Assembly: GCA_023663725.1 (NCBI GenBank)
Contig: JAMPGX010000009.1
Span: 1-64,000, forward strand
Reading direction: 5' to 3'
Length of the DNA: 64,000 nucleotides
From: a bacterium
GTDB lineage: Bacteria; Bacillota; Clostridia; Lachnospirales; Lachnospiraceae
A model generated the notes under the pieces. That model saw only the letters and a program-made list of their open reading frames with translations. It made no database searches and had not been told where the DNA came from. The position numbers were made by a program, and so were the translations under genes. Shown here piece after piece: positions 35,787-45,013 of the stretch. Numbering within the stretch: the stretch's first letter is position 1; each line of letters starts with the position of its first letter.

Positions 35787-35814
35787 GTGCATAATGATAC
35801 TTGCATAGTGACTG
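35787..35814. repeat. Degraded MITE end remnant
   Basis: GTGCATAATGATACTTGCAT then AGTGACTG resembles the family end GTGCACAATGACACTTACAA then AGTAACTG. It lies between copies B and C. The rest of 35618-35852 shows no gene or other recognisable site. Confidence 0.4.
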
Positions 35815-35852
35815 TTTTTTTTAAACGCCTATATACATAGCAAGGCGATTGC

Positions 35853-36038
35853 ATACCTGTTTCTTATCAGTACCGAATTGTGTATATTGTATATTCCATA
35901 AGCAGGCTCTTTCGAGCCGTCGGTACTTAGATGCCGTTCTTTGGCATCTTATGTACCGCTACGGTGAGAACGAAGCGAGAGCGTGCCTGCGTTGGAATAT
36001 ACAATGTGCACAATGACACTTACAAAGTAACTGGGCCT
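35853..36038. mobile_element. MITE-like element, copy C (inverted)
   Basis: Reverse orientation relative to copy B. Core arms TTGTATATTCCA / TGGAATATACAA as in copy A, but a different inner module: GGCTC/GAGCC and GATGCCG/GGCATCT hairpins within CGGTACTTA / ATGTACCG. It ends about 48 bp before the glnN start, so the glnN promoter or leader may lie in or next to it. Confidence 0.8.
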
Positions 36039-36085
36039 TGCACGTATCTATAATTATACATAGCAGCAAAAAAGGAGTAAGCTAT

Positions 36086-38209
36086 ATGAGCGAAATGATC
36101 AACGTAGAGGAGCTGTTTGCCAGCAGGGTCTTCACCCTGGGCAAGATGAGGGAAAAGCTCCCCAAACAGGTTTTTGCAGAGGTAAAGCGTGTGATGGAGC
36201 AGGGCGGCGAGCTGCCCCTTGCCACCGCCGACGTCGTAGCCAGGGCGATGAAGGACTGGGCCGTGGAGAACGGCGCGACCCACTATACCCATTGGTTTCA
36301 GCCGCTGACCGGAATCACGGCGGAGAAGCACGATGCGTTTGTGTCCCACCCGGACAGTGAGGGCAAGATGTTGCTGGAATTCTCCGGCAAGGAGCTGATC
36401 AAGGGTGAGCCGGACGCCTCCTCCTTTCCGTCCGGTGGCCTGCGCGCCACCTTTGAGGCCAGAGGCTATACCGCCTGGGATATGACATCACCGGCATTTT
36501 TAAAAGAGGATGCCACCGGCGTGATCCTGTGCGTTCCCACAGCGTTCTGCTCCTATACGGGGGAGGCTCTGGACAAGAAGACGCCGCTGCTGAGGTCCAT
36601 GGAGGCGATCAGCCAGCAGGCGCTGCGCATTGTGCGGCTGTTTGGCGACACAGAGGCCACTAAGGTGGTTCCCAGTGTGGGCGCGGAGCAGGAATATTTT
36701 CTGGTGGATCGTGAGAAATACTTGCAGAGGGAGGATCTGATCTTCGCGGGACGCACTCTGTTCGGTGCTCCCGCCCCCAAGGGACAGGAGCTGGAGGATC
36801 ATTATTTCGGCACAATCCGAGAGCGCATCGGCGCCTATATGAAGGATCTGAATATCGAACTCTGGAAGCTGGGTGTGACGGCCAAAACCCAGCACAATGA
36901 GGCTGCTCCGGCGCAGCATGAGCTGGCGCCCATTTATGAGACGGCCAATATTGCGGTGGATCACAATCAGCTGGTCATGGAGACGATGAAAAAAGTGGCT
37001 GGCCGCCATGGACTGACCTGTCTGTTACACGAGAAACCCTTTGCGGGAGTCAACGGCTCCGGAAAGCATGACAACTGGTCTCTGTGTACGGACAATGGGG
37101 TGAATCTGTTGGACCCCGGCGATACGCCCAACGCCAATATACAATTTTTGCTGGTGCTGGCCTGCATCATGAAGGCGGTGGACACTCATGCCGATCTGCT
37201 GCGCCAGAGCGCTTCCGACGTCGGTAACGATCACAGATTGGGCGCTAACGAGGCGCCTCCGGCCATCATATCCATGTTTTTGGGGGAACAGCTCGATGAT
37301 GTGGTTAAACAGTTGGTGGAGACGGGAGAGGCCGCCCATCTGATTGAGGGGGGCAAGCTGGAGACAGGCGTATCCACTCTGCCTGATTTTGAGAAGGATG
37401 CCACGGACCGCAACAGAACCTCGCCATTTGCCTTCACCGGCAACAAGTTTGAGTTCCGCACCGTGGGCTCGGCGGATTCCATTGCCAGCCCCAACACTAC
37501 GCTGAACGCGATTGTGGCGGAGGCCTTCTGCGAGGCGGCGGATACGCTGGAGCGGGAGATGGCGGAGGGTAAAGAATTTGAGCTGGCAGTCCATGATCTG
37601 ATCAAGGAGTATATGGGCAGGCATCAGCGCATTATTTTCAATGGGGATGGCTACTCCGAGGAGTGGATCAAGGAAGCGCAGCGCAGAGGACTGCCCAATA
37701 TCCGCTCCATGGTGGAGGCGGCAGGCACGCTCACCACGGACAAGGCGATCCGCCTGTTTGAGAAGTTCGGCATCTTTACCCGCGTGGAGCTGGAGTCCCG
37801 TGAGGAGATACTGTATGAGACATACGCCAAGACCATCAATATTGAGGCGCTGACTATGATCAATATGGCCCGCAAGAAATATATTCCAGCTGTGATCGGC
37901 TATACCAAGTCCCTGGCGGACACCGTGATCGCGCTGCGGGAGGCCGGTGTGTCTGGCAGTGTGCAGGCCGAGCTGTTAAATGAGGTGAGCGCGCAGCTTG
38001 CCGCCGCAGCGGACGCGCTCAAGACCTTGGAGGAGGCTACCGCCAAGGCCGGCGCGCTGCAGGATGCCAAAGCGCAGGCGTTCTACTACAAGGATACGGT
38101 CAAGGAGGCCATGGACGCATTGCGTGCTCCGGTTGATGCCCTGGAAATGCTGGTGGATAAGAGAGTGTGGCCGGTTCCCTCCTACGGGGAGTTGATCTTC
38201 GAGGTATAG
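36086..38209 (+). CDS. glnN: Glutamine synthetase type III
   Basis: A 707-residue GSIII that makes glutamine from glutamate, ammonia and ATP. The long form and the motifs FPSGGLRATFEARGYTAWD, VPTAFCSYTGEALDKKTPLL, VGAEQEYFLVDREKY, KTQHNEAAPAQHELAPIYE and NGSGKHDNWSLCTD set it apart from type I. AAGGAG lies 8 nt before ATG 36086; a longer in-frame start is not supported. GSIII works as a hexamer or dodecamer and is common in Bacteroides and Clostridia. No glnR, amtB or glnB is adjacent; two MITE copies fill the upstream gap. Confidence 0.96.
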   Translation: MSEMINVEELFASRVFTLGKMREKLPKQVFAEVKRVMEQGGELPLATADVVARAMKDWAVENGATHYTHWFQPLTGITAEKHDAFVSHPDSEGKMLLEFSGKELIKGEPDASSFPSGGLRATFEARGYTAWDMTSPAFLKEDATGVILCVPTAFCSYTGEALDKKTPLLRSMEAISQQALRIVRLFGDTEATKVVPSVGAEQEYFLVDREKYLQREDLIFAGRTLFGAPAPKGQELEDHYFGTIRERIGAYMKDLNIELWKLGVTAKTQHNEAAPAQHELAPIYETANIAVDHNQLVMETMKKVAGRHGLTCLLHEKPFAGVNGSGKHDNWSLCTDNGVNLLDPGDTPNANIQFLLVLACIMKAVDTHADLLRQSASDVGNDHRLGANEAPPAIISMFLGEQLDDVVKQLVETGEAAHLIEGGKLETGVSTLPDFEKDATDRNRTSPFAFTGNKFEFRTVGSADSIASPNTTLNAIVAEAFCEAADTLEREMAEGKEFELAVHDLIKEYMGRHQRIIFNGDGYSEEWIKEAQRRGLPNIRSMVEAAGTLTTDKAIRLFEKFGIFTRVELESREEILYETYAKTINIEALTMINMARKKYIPAVIGYTKSLADTVIALREAGVSGSVQAELLNEVSAQLAAAADALKTLEEATAKAGALQDAKAQAFYYKDTVKEAMDALRAPVDALEMLVDKRVWPVPSYGELIFEV

Positions 38210-38219
38210 GTGCAATGCA

Positions 38220-39758
38220 TCACCAGGCCTTTTCATCATCGAAGTCCTCCAGGCTGGGGTCCAAAGGCTCCTCCCGCAGCACGGTGCGCATATAGCGGTT
38301 GACTTCGGTGCGCATGTCCCTGCGGCCCACACCGCGGGCGTCCATCAGGCCGTGCGTGACCCATACCAGATGGATGCCATGTCTGCGCGCCTCCTCCTCG
38401 AAGAGACCGTGATAGCCGGACATGGATTTACAGCCCATATGGGCGTACATGATGACCATATCCGCATGGAAGAACTCGCAGTAGCGCCACAGATCGGCCA
38501 CGCCTACCTCATAACCGCCGTTGGAGCGGCTTCGCATGATCATCTTTTCGTAGAGATAGGCCAAGTCGTAGATGGCTTTTTCCGGCTCGGAGGTGTTGAC
38601 CTCTCTTGTGGAGCAGAGTGTCAGCATATCCACGAGCGATACAATGCCCCAGCAGTTGGTGAGCCATCCGGTGAAGGCCGTGTAATAGGCGGCCTGAACG
38701 CCCCAGGTGATAGCCCGGTGGCGCATGGATACGGCGCAGGGCTCCTGGCGCTCATAGCCTCTCATCACCAGGCGGGTGAGCTTCTCGTCGCGGCGCAGGA
38801 ATTCCTTTTCCCGACCTCCGGCCGCCATATAGACCGCATAGCGGTACAGGGACAGGCTGTTGTCCGTGAACTGCGGATACGGAGAGCGCGACACCTCGTA
38901 CCACTCCAGCAGATGAGCCGTCTCCTGATTGAAGTCCTTCATCGAGGCGAAGAAGGCATTCCAGTCAAAGACCTCTCCGGTCTGCTCTTCGATAAAGGAG
39001 ATGGCATTGCGTATCTCCTCCGCCGCGTACTGCTGCACGCTGTCTTCGTCATGGCGGATGGGTACGGCAAGCTGAAATGTGGGGATACCCATTCGAGCGG
39101 CCATCAGCCCGTTCCCCATCAGGCTGCCGTCGCAGGTGGTATTGCATTGGATCGCGCACTTGCCGATGCGAGGATAGTCGTCCTCCAGGGACACGCCGAA
39201 CTCCGCGGCCGGCATGGGGCACACATCGCTGGGAATACCGTATTCCTGGGCTTTGTCCAGATAATAGAACAGGCTGTCCTGCGCCATCATCGCACAGGTA
39301 TATACAGCCGGAACCTCCACGGACACCCATTTGAGATAGGGGAATCCGTTCATGATCTCGCTCATCATATTTTCGTCGAAGACAACCAGTCTCTCATTCA
39401 GCTTTCGGTCGTTGCCCAGCGCCGGATCAGCCCGAAACATAACCCCCATGCTCTTGCACATGTCGGTCACCACCAGCTCCAGGGAAGTGCGGGTGATGCG
39501 CAGCTGCGTACCGCGCAGTCCCTCCGTATGGCGGTCAAAAAAATCCGGCACGGCCAGATAGTTCACCATCCAGCGATAGCGGAAGAAGGCCCTCAGGTTG
39601 TTGAGATGCAGCATGAAGCCGATCAGAGTCTTCCAGATGCCCAGCCAGTGGACATAGTCGTACCAGGTGTCTCTAAGGCCCCGCCATTCCCGCCGTCTCT
39701 TTGCCTTTTTGCCGCGGTAAAAGCCTCCCAGCGGCTCGCTTCCCATCACCTTACCCAT
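38220..39758 (-). CDS. HgdB/BcrC-family protein, large subunit of a CooC-linked cassette
   Basis: A 512-residue protein of the 2-hydroxyacyl-CoA dehydratase subunit superfamily. The C-terminal part shows the family pattern MYAHMGCKSMSGYHGLFEEE, then ARRHGIHLVWVTHGLMDAR and MRTEVNRYMRTVL. Cysteines that could bind iron-sulfur clusters include IPSDVCPMPAAEF, KCAIQCNTTCDGSLMG and HMGCKS. The N-terminal 90 residues are extra. It is the third gene of an operon with a second HgdB-like protein (39796-41004) and a CooC-type ATPase. The substrate is unknown. Usual family members are driven by an ASKHA-type activator, which is absent here. Confidence 0.75.
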   Translation of the reverse strand: MGKVMGSEPLGGFYRGKKAKRRREWRGLRDTWYDYVHWLGIWKTLIGFMLHLNNLRAFFRYRWMVNYLAVPDFFDRHTEGLRGTQLRITRTSLELVVTDMCKSMGVMFRADPALGNDRKLNERLVVFDENMMSEIMNGFPYLKWVSVEVPAVYTCAMMAQDSLFYYLDKAQEYGIPSDVCPMPAAEFGVSLEDDYPRIGKCAIQCNTTCDGSLMGNGLMAARMGIPTFQLAVPIRHDEDSVQQYAAEEIRNAISFIEEQTGEVFDWNAFFASMKDFNQETAHLLEWYEVSRSPYPQFTDNSLSLYRYAVYMAAGGREKEFLRRDEKLTRLVMRGYERQEPCAVSMRHRAITWGVQAAYYTAFTGWLTNCWGIVSLVDMLTLCSTREVNTSEPEKAIYDLAYLYEKMIMRSRSNGGYEVGVADLWRYCEFFHADMVIMYAHMGCKSMSGYHGLFEEEARRHGIHLVWVTHGLMDARGVGRRDMRTEVNRYMRTVLREEPLDPSLEDFDDEKAW

Positions 39759-39795
39759 ATGTATGTTCTCCTTACCCTGTTCAAAATGAATGCTG

Positions 39796-41004
39796 TCAGG
39801 ATTCTTTTGCCTGTGTCTCCTGAATCCCCTTTAGTTTCTTGATCTCCAGACTTTCCACAAATGCCTGCACGCGCGTTCGTAATTGGCCGGCGTTGCCCAC
39901 CGCGTAGGGGCGGTCGATGCTCAGCACCGGATAGCCGTAATCCTCCCGCATCACCCGGCTCGCGTAGGCCCGCTCATATCCCCAGTAGTCACAGAACTTG
40001 ATCTGCTGATAGATGATGCCGTCCGCCCGAAAGCGCTTCGCCAGGCTGTCCATATACTCATGGCGCTCCCTGATCTTGTCGGTATTCATGAAGCGGGGAC
40101 ACTGTCCGCCCTCCATATAGTGACGGCAGATGCCGGTGAGGATGTCTTCCCCATCCTTGATCTTGATTTCCTGCCGGCCGGGAAGAGAGCCCAGGCAGAA
40201 ACGATCGGCCACCACCAGAGCGCCGGCCTCCTCGATCATCCGAATCAGTTCAGGGTCGTCGATCTCGGAGCCTGCCAGTACCACCCTTGCCCGATACTGG
40301 GAGTGTTGATCTGGCTGGCGGCCTTGAAGCTCGGCCAGGGTTTCCTCCAGTATGGGAATCAGCGGCTCCTTGGGACAGCAGTAGGTAGCCAGGCAGAGCA
40401 CGGCAAACTCATAGCCCGTGATCCGTGGATTCTCCTCCCTGCGGAAGTCTCCGATATCCGTCAGCAGACGACACACTTGGTTGTGCAGGGTCAGCGCCCC
40501 CTGCAGCGCCTCATCGGAGGTGTCAATGGAGAATCGCTCCCCCAGCGGTTCCAGCACATACTGACGCATCTGTCGCACATAGTGCCGCAGCGCCGTCTCG
40601 TCGGATTTCATCGGCACATCCGCGTAGGTGACAAAGAATCTCTCGTTGGCACAGAGCTGTAGATGCTCTATGTTCTCCACACAGCGGTTCATCTGGGCGC
40701 AGGAGTCGGGAGTCAGCATACAGTCCAGAAACTGATACCCACCCTCGATGGCTCGCTCCAGAATCGCCCGACATGCCTCGCACATGATACTGGTCATATA
40801 GTAGGTGCCCATCTCGATGGAGCCTGTTCTGGGAGCCCGCAGCCGCACGGAAAAACAGCCCGGCAGGTTTATCAGCGGCTCAGGAATCAGGGAACATGTG
40901 CTGCCGATAGCGATCTCACCTCTGCTTCGGGCCTGTCGGATCAGGTCGTTGTGCGCTTCCTGGAGCAAAGTCTCCAGCTCGTAGATATGTTTTAAGTCTT
41001 TCAT
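39796..41004 (-). CDS. HgdB/BcrC-family protein, small subunit of a CooC-linked cassette
   Basis: A 402-residue 2-hydroxyacyl-CoA dehydratase D-like protein. The N-terminal IAIGSTCSLIPEPLINLPGC matches the conserved region with the first cluster cysteine (Cys37), and IYQQIKFCDYWGYERAYASR with YPVLSIDRPYAVGNAGQLRT, then RVQAFVESLE, matches the C-terminal signature. Further cysteines occur at about 75, 78, 94, 102 and 107. Paired with the 512-residue homologue, it should form the electron-accepting or catalytic heterodimer. The CooC-like ATPase lies 82 bp upstream. Function unknown; reductive double-cubane-cluster chemistry is an inference. Confidence 0.78.
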   Translation of the reverse strand: MKDLKHIYELETLLQEAHNDLIRQARSRGEIAIGSTCSLIPEPLINLPGCFSVRLRAPRTGSIEMGTYYMTSIMCEACRAILERAIEGGYQFLDCMLTPDSCAQMNRCVENIEHLQLCANERFFVTYADVPMKSDETALRHYVRQMRQYVLEPLGERFSIDTSDEALQGALTLHNQVCRLLTDIGDFRREENPRITGYEFAVLCLATYCCPKEPLIPILEETLAELQGRQPDQHSQYRARVVLAGSEIDDPELIRMIEEAGALVVADRFCLGSLPGRQEIKIKDGEDILTGICRHYMEGGQCPRFMNTDKIRERHEYMDSLAKRFRADGIIYQQIKFCDYWGYERAYASRVMREDYGYPVLSIDRPYAVGNAGQLRTRVQAFVESLEIKKLKGIQETQAKES

Positions 41005-41086
41005 GTAAGCTTCCTCATTGATTCTCTGCTTTTCTTATGGAAATTTACCTTATGGAAATTAAATGTTTTCTATATGGAAACGAGGG

Positions 41087-41845
41087 CTATATACCCAGGC
41101 TCTCCAGCGCCTGGCGTATGCCCTGGGCCATAACGGAATCCGAACGCATGTAAAAGACATTCTGTCCGGTGATATCGAAAGCGGACAGGTCGCTGTCCTG
41201 GCCAATGTAAGCCAACACAGGCAGTCCGTCCAGCTCCAGATACTGCTTTACAGATTCGTCTGGAAGGCGGTTTACAATCACTCCCAGCTTTTCATACATG
41301 ACAAGACTGTCAGCCACAGACTTGATGGTCTGTATAACCTGGATTCCCTTTTTGCTGGCGTCGGTGACCAGAATCAGATGGGTGACTCTCTCCATAACCC
41401 GACGGTTAATCTGCTCGATCCCCGCCTCGCCGTCGATGACAATATAGTCGAAATTGTCCGCGACCAGCGCGATGACTTCCTTCAGGTAAGAATTGATCTT
41501 ACAGTAGCATCCCGCGCTCTCCGGACGTCCGACGGCGATAAAGCTGAAAGCATCAGTTTCCACGATCGCATCGAAGATATGGTATCTCGCCTCTCCAAGC
41601 AGTTCCACGGCGGATTTGGTATCTCCGTCCTCCACGGAAGCCACCACCTGTCGGCGGATGTCGTCGATGGTCAGCGTCACATTGACACCCAGAGCTGTGG
41701 CCAGTCCCACCGCAGGGTCCGCGTCTATGGCGAGAATTCTTTTATCTGGATATCTCTCCGCCAGCACCTTGACCGTCACCGCGGCCAGGGAGGTCTTACC
41801 TACGCCGCCCTTGCCGGAGAAGGCTATGATTTTGGTTGTATTCAT
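41087..41845 (-). CDS. CooC-type P-loop ATPase
   Basis: A 252-residue MinD/ParA-superfamily ATPase of the CooC group. It has a deviant Walker A (IIAFSGKGGVGKTSLAAVTV, residues 6-25), ILAIDADPAVGLATALG, the CooC-like motif VGRPESAGCYCKINSYLKEV with the Cys-x-Cys pair, and YIVIDGEAGIEQINRRV. CooC proteins insert nickel into carbon monoxide dehydrogenase or acetyl-CoA synthase. No such enzyme is nearby; the partners are two HgdB-like proteins. ATG 41845 has AGGAGG 9 nt upstream; longer starts lack one. It likely powers cluster assembly or electron delivery for the two partners (inference). Confidence 0.85.
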   Translation of the reverse strand: MNTTKIIAFSGKGGVGKTSLAAVTVKVLAERYPDKRILAIDADPAVGLATALGVNVTLTIDDIRRQVVASVEDGDTKSAVELLGEARYHIFDAIVETDAFSFIAVGRPESAGCYCKINSYLKEVIALVADNFDYIVIDGEAGIEQINRRVMERVTHLILVTDASKKGIQVIQTIKSVADSLVMYEKLGVIVNRLPDESVKQYLELDGLPVLAYIGQDSDLSAFDITGQNVFYMRSDSVMAQGIRQALESLGI

Positions 41846-42056
41846 CAGACGATACCTCCTGTTCTTCTTTATCATATCAAACCGTAAGGTCTCTGGCAAG
41901 GTTTTTAGTCGGGGAATCTAAACGCTCTGAGTAAAAAGAAGGACGATTGTTTGTACCAGTTGACATATGTTGATTGCTTACGGAAATGCTGGTTAAATGC
42001 TTGATTATATAGATATTTACGCCTATAAGTTTATTGCACAATTTACAGAAAAAGTG

Positions 42057-42085
42057 TTGACAGCCTATACGAAACAATATACAAT
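42057..42085 (+). promoter_or_regulatory. Strong sigma-A promoter of the secreted-protein/lipoprotein pair
   Basis: TTGACA, 17-bp spacer, TACAAT, 75 bp before the gene at 42161. The rest of the gap 41846-42056 is A+T-rich with no gene or obvious site. Confidence 0.8.
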
Positions 42086-42160
42086 ATAAATACAACTAAT
42101 AAACGCCTTCAATAATGCAAATTTGATTCCCTACATTATGGGAAGAAAGGAAGGTAAGTT

Positions 42161-42457
42161 ATGATTGCAAAACGTATTGTGGCATCGGTATTGGCAGTAG
42201 GTCTCATGCTGGCAAATGTTCCAATGGAGGCGCAGGCAGCGGATTGCACAAATGGACACGGTGTGGTGGATAGAATTTCCTACAGTGAGTGGACGACAGG
42301 CACAGGATATCAGCACTCATATACGGGCACTGGAGGAACCACAAAGGGATGCGGAGTGACGATTATGGCATATACCGCTACATATCAATGCCAAAGATGC
42401 CTGGAAAAATGGGTAGATAGCGGTACTTTTGAACGCCATAACACCAACCACACCTGA
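42161..42457 (+). CDS. Small secreted protein with CxxC-x12-HxxxH motif
   Basis: A 98-residue protein with a clear signal peptide (IAKRIVASVLAVGLMLANVP, cleavage near AQAA). The mature part of about 70 residues is rich in Gly, Thr and Tyr. It ends with C-Q-R-C, 12 residues, then H-N-T-N-H, the spacing of a zinc-binding finger. AGGAAGG precedes ATG 42161. A 783-residue lipoprotein follows 33 bp downstream. A related small protein sits in the same order before a related lipoprotein at 59368-59637. I do not recognise the family. A secreted metal-binding or signalling peptide captured by the partner lipoprotein is a hypothesis. Confidence 0.8.
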   Translation: MIAKRIVASVLAVGLMLANVPMEAQAADCTNGHGVVDRISYSEWTTGTGYQHSYTGTGGTTKGCGVTIMAYTATYQCQRCLEKWVDSGTFERHNTNHT

Positions 42458-42490
42458 TATTTTGTTCAAAGTGGAAAGAGAGGTAAGAGG

Positions 42491-44842
42491 ATGCATAGAG
42501 AACGCATGGCGGCTCTGGCTACCATCGTCCTGTTAGCCCTGGCCGCCTGCGGGCGGTCAGGCGTTCCTGGGGCGGAGGAGGCCAGTCCGGTATCGGATGC
42601 AGACACATATGCCTATTTGGACGAAGAGTGGATTGTCGATGATAGACTCCTTGGCCCGCCATATCCTCTGTATCTGTCGGAGGTTGTCGAGGGGGTGGAG
42701 ATGCAGTACGAGGGGAAGTACGACAGCCACTCTACGGAGTATGTCGCGCTGGGGAACAGCGTCTACTGGCTGGACGGCTTCCACCGACAGATTGAGGAGG
42801 GATGGGAGCGCCATTACTATATCAGCAGCTATGACGGGGGCGGGGATGTCCTGCACAGCCCCGTGGAGCTGCCGGCGCCGGAGGAATACGGAGCGTATAA
42901 TCTGGCGGCTACCTCCTTTGACGTGAGGGGAGAGCGGGAGCTGGTGCTGTTCCTCCAGGGATGGCAGAGAGGAGAGCGGAAAAACTCCCGCAATACCTCC
43001 TGTTATCTGGCCATGCATGTGACGCCGGAGGGGGAGATACTGTCTGTGACGGACCTCTATCCGGCGATGCGGGAGCTGGGCATAGAGACGAATTACGCCG
43101 TTGATACGGCCTATGTGGACGCGGCGGGATATTATTACCTGATTCACACCACGGGGGTGGGTGGCGACGGCAGGGATGTCCATATCCTGTCCCCCGAAGG
43201 GAAGACCGTAGGCGCCATGAACCCCGGGGAGGGATATGCGGAGGCGAGGTGGGCCATGAAGCTTCCGGACGGCAGCCCAGTGTTCTGTTGGACGAACCAG
43301 GAAACCTATCAGGATCTGATGGCAGTCTATAACAGGGAGGAGAACGCCCTACGCATCCTTCTGGAGAAAGTCCCGCGGCGCAGTTGGCTATGGACGCCGA
43401 CAAGGGACGGATATCTGTACTATGTGGATGGCTGGGAGGGAAATCTGAATCGTTGCGATATCCGCACCGGTAAAGTGGAGGCCTGTCTCTACTATCCGAA
43501 GCTTGGCATGGAGGAGAGCGAGCGCTCAGTGCGCATCATTATAGGGGAGAACGGGGAGCCGGAGCTCTTAGGGCGCAGGGACGGACAGACGGTGATCTGC
43601 AGACTGAGCACGGAGAAGCCGGAGACAGAGGCGCTGAGACTGGTGAGCTCTTATGGCGGTTTTTCGAATTATGCGGAGAGCTGTGGCGTCGCTTATTCCC
43701 AGAAGCATCTGAACTGCCCTGCCCAGATGGAGTATATGGAGTATTCGGGGGAATACCCCTCCGAGCAGGAAGAAGAGGCTTATTGGCAGCGCGCGACGGC
43801 GGGGCTGGTGTCCGGCAAGGGAGCGGATCTATACTATGTCAACAAGGCGCAGATGCTCGCGTTGCAGGAGAAGGGTGTGCTGGCGGATCTGTCGGAGCTG
43901 ATCTCGGAGGAGACGCTGGAGGCTCTGTGGCCCGCTACGCTGGAGGAGGGCACGGTTGAGGGGCATCTGATGGGGATCAGCCCTGTTCTCGGCGCGAGCA
44001 CCATGATGGTCTCGGACGAGATATGGCCGGAAGAACGGTGGACGTTGCAGGAGGCGCTGGACGTGATAGAGGCATACCCGCAGATATCCTATCCTCTGGC
44101 GTTTGCAAACTTCACTAGGATCGACAGAAGCCGCATACTGGAATGTCTGGTATTGAGAAGTCTGCGTGCCGGCGGCTCTCCTTTTCTGGATCTGGAGGCG
44201 GGGAGCTGTGACTTTGACAACCCACTGTTTATCCGGGCATTGGAGGTAGTTGGAGCCTGTAAGGAACAATTTGACTATGAGGAGGTTGATAAACTGTATC
44301 AGGAAAAGGACTGGCTGGCGGTAGAGGTCTCTTTGGTTATTGACCAATTTGCTGACCGCAGGAACGAGCTGGGTGAGAACTACCATGTCGTGGGCTACCC
44401 CACCGAGGGAGAGAGCGGGACGTATTGTGGTAGTGGATATTATTGGGTGGTGAACAAAGACACGGAGCATATGCAGGAGGCAGCGGAATTTCTGGAAGAA
44501 CTGCTCAGCTATAAGAATCAATCTTCGATTAGATCCTCTGCCTCCCCTGCGCGAAAGGATATGTATCAGCAGGAACGGCTTGTGCCATTCCATGGGTCGA
44601 TGGCTATCGACTGGAGAGATGGAATCTATAAGATACTGGAGCCCGGACCGGAGGGAGATTATCGGTTTGGGGAGCTTCGGGCGGTATGGGAGAGCGCCGT
44701 AGTAGCACAGTATGACACTGATGCGATAGAGGAGATCATCTTGGAGGAAGCGTCCGCCTGCTTCTCGGGAGTCAGGGACGCAGCGGCGACAGCCGGCATC
44801 ATCCAAAACAGGGTGCAGCTATATCTGAAAGAGCGGCAGTAG
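42491..44842 (+). CDS. Large lipoprotein with extracellular solute-binding-like C-terminal domain
   Basis: A 783-residue lipoprotein with signal peptide ALATIVLLALAACGRS (lipobox LAAC). Residues 50-400 or so carry repeated short beta-like segments (VYWLDGFHRQIEEG, YYYLIHTTGVGGDG, YLYYVDGWEGNLN) that suggest a propeller-like region. Residues 410-780 look like a family 1 solute-binding protein: SGKGADLYYVNKAQMLALQE, KGVLADLSELI, EEAAEFLEELLSYKNQ-type C-terminal helices. No permease or ATPase is near, so a role as a plain ABC receptor is doubtful. It is paralogous to 56742-59168; both end in a shared IIQ(N/S)R(V/I)(Q/R)LYL motif. Confidence 0.8.
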   Translation: MHRERMAALATIVLLALAACGRSGVPGAEEASPVSDADTYAYLDEEWIVDDRLLGPPYPLYLSEVVEGVEMQYEGKYDSHSTEYVALGNSVYWLDGFHRQIEEGWERHYYISSYDGGGDVLHSPVELPAPEEYGAYNLAATSFDVRGERELVLFLQGWQRGERKNSRNTSCYLAMHVTPEGEILSVTDLYPAMRELGIETNYAVDTAYVDAAGYYYLIHTTGVGGDGRDVHILSPEGKTVGAMNPGEGYAEARWAMKLPDGSPVFCWTNQETYQDLMAVYNREENALRILLEKVPRRSWLWTPTRDGYLYYVDGWEGNLNRCDIRTGKVEACLYYPKLGMEESERSVRIIIGENGEPELLGRRDGQTVICRLSTEKPETEALRLVSSYGGFSNYAESCGVAYSQKHLNCPAQMEYMEYSGEYPSEQEEEAYWQRATAGLVSGKGADLYYVNKAQMLALQEKGVLADLSELISEETLEALWPATLEEGTVEGHLMGISPVLGASTMMVSDEIWPEERWTLQEALDVIEAYPQISYPLAFANFTRIDRSRILECLVLRSLRAGGSPFLDLEAGSCDFDNPLFIRALEVVGACKEQFDYEEVDKLYQEKDWLAVEVSLVIDQFADRRNELGENYHVVGYPTEGESGTYCGSGYYWVVNKDTEHMQEAAEFLEELLSYKNQSSIRSSASPARKDMYQQERLVPFHGSMAIDWRDGIYKILEPGPEGDYRFGELRAVWESAVVAQYDTDAIEEIILEEASACFSGVRDAAATAGIIQNRVQLYLKERQ

Positions 44843-44863
44843 ATATAGAGGAAAAAGAGTCAG

Positions 44864-44898
44864 GGAGCCAGGCCATCTATACGGTCTGGTTCCTTTTT
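44864..44898 (+). terminator. Intrinsic terminator
   Basis: Stem GGAGCCAGGCC / GGTCTGGTTCC with G-T wobbles, followed by TTTTT. It ends the secreted-protein/lipoprotein operon. Confidence 0.85.
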
Positions 44899-44984
44899 GA
44901 AAGCCGGGATATAGTTTCCAGAACAGTCTATCTGATTCAGATAACGATTTTTGAGGAAAAAAGCGGCAATAGGTCGAAAATCCC

Positions 44985-45013
44985 TTGACAATGCTTTAGC
45001 GCGCCACTATAAT
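44985..45013 (+). promoter_or_regulatory. Consensus sigma-A promoter of the oxidoreductase operon
   Basis: TTGACA, 17-bp spacer, TATAAT, a perfect consensus. It lies 400 bp upstream of the first coding start, implying a long structured leader. Confidence 0.88.

Noticed and set aside
23121-36038. CRISPR array
   Set aside because: The repeats are few, long, imperfect and far apart, with no regular spacers and no cas genes.
38352-39842. Long open frame opposite the 512-residue HgdB-like gene
   Set aside because: The minus-strand protein has family motifs and cluster cysteines; the plus-strand frame has none and starts inside the other gene.
42491-44842. Ordinary ABC sugar or peptide importer receptor
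   Set aside because: No permease or ATPase gene is adjacent, and about half the protein is an extra propeller-like region not found in simple receptors.
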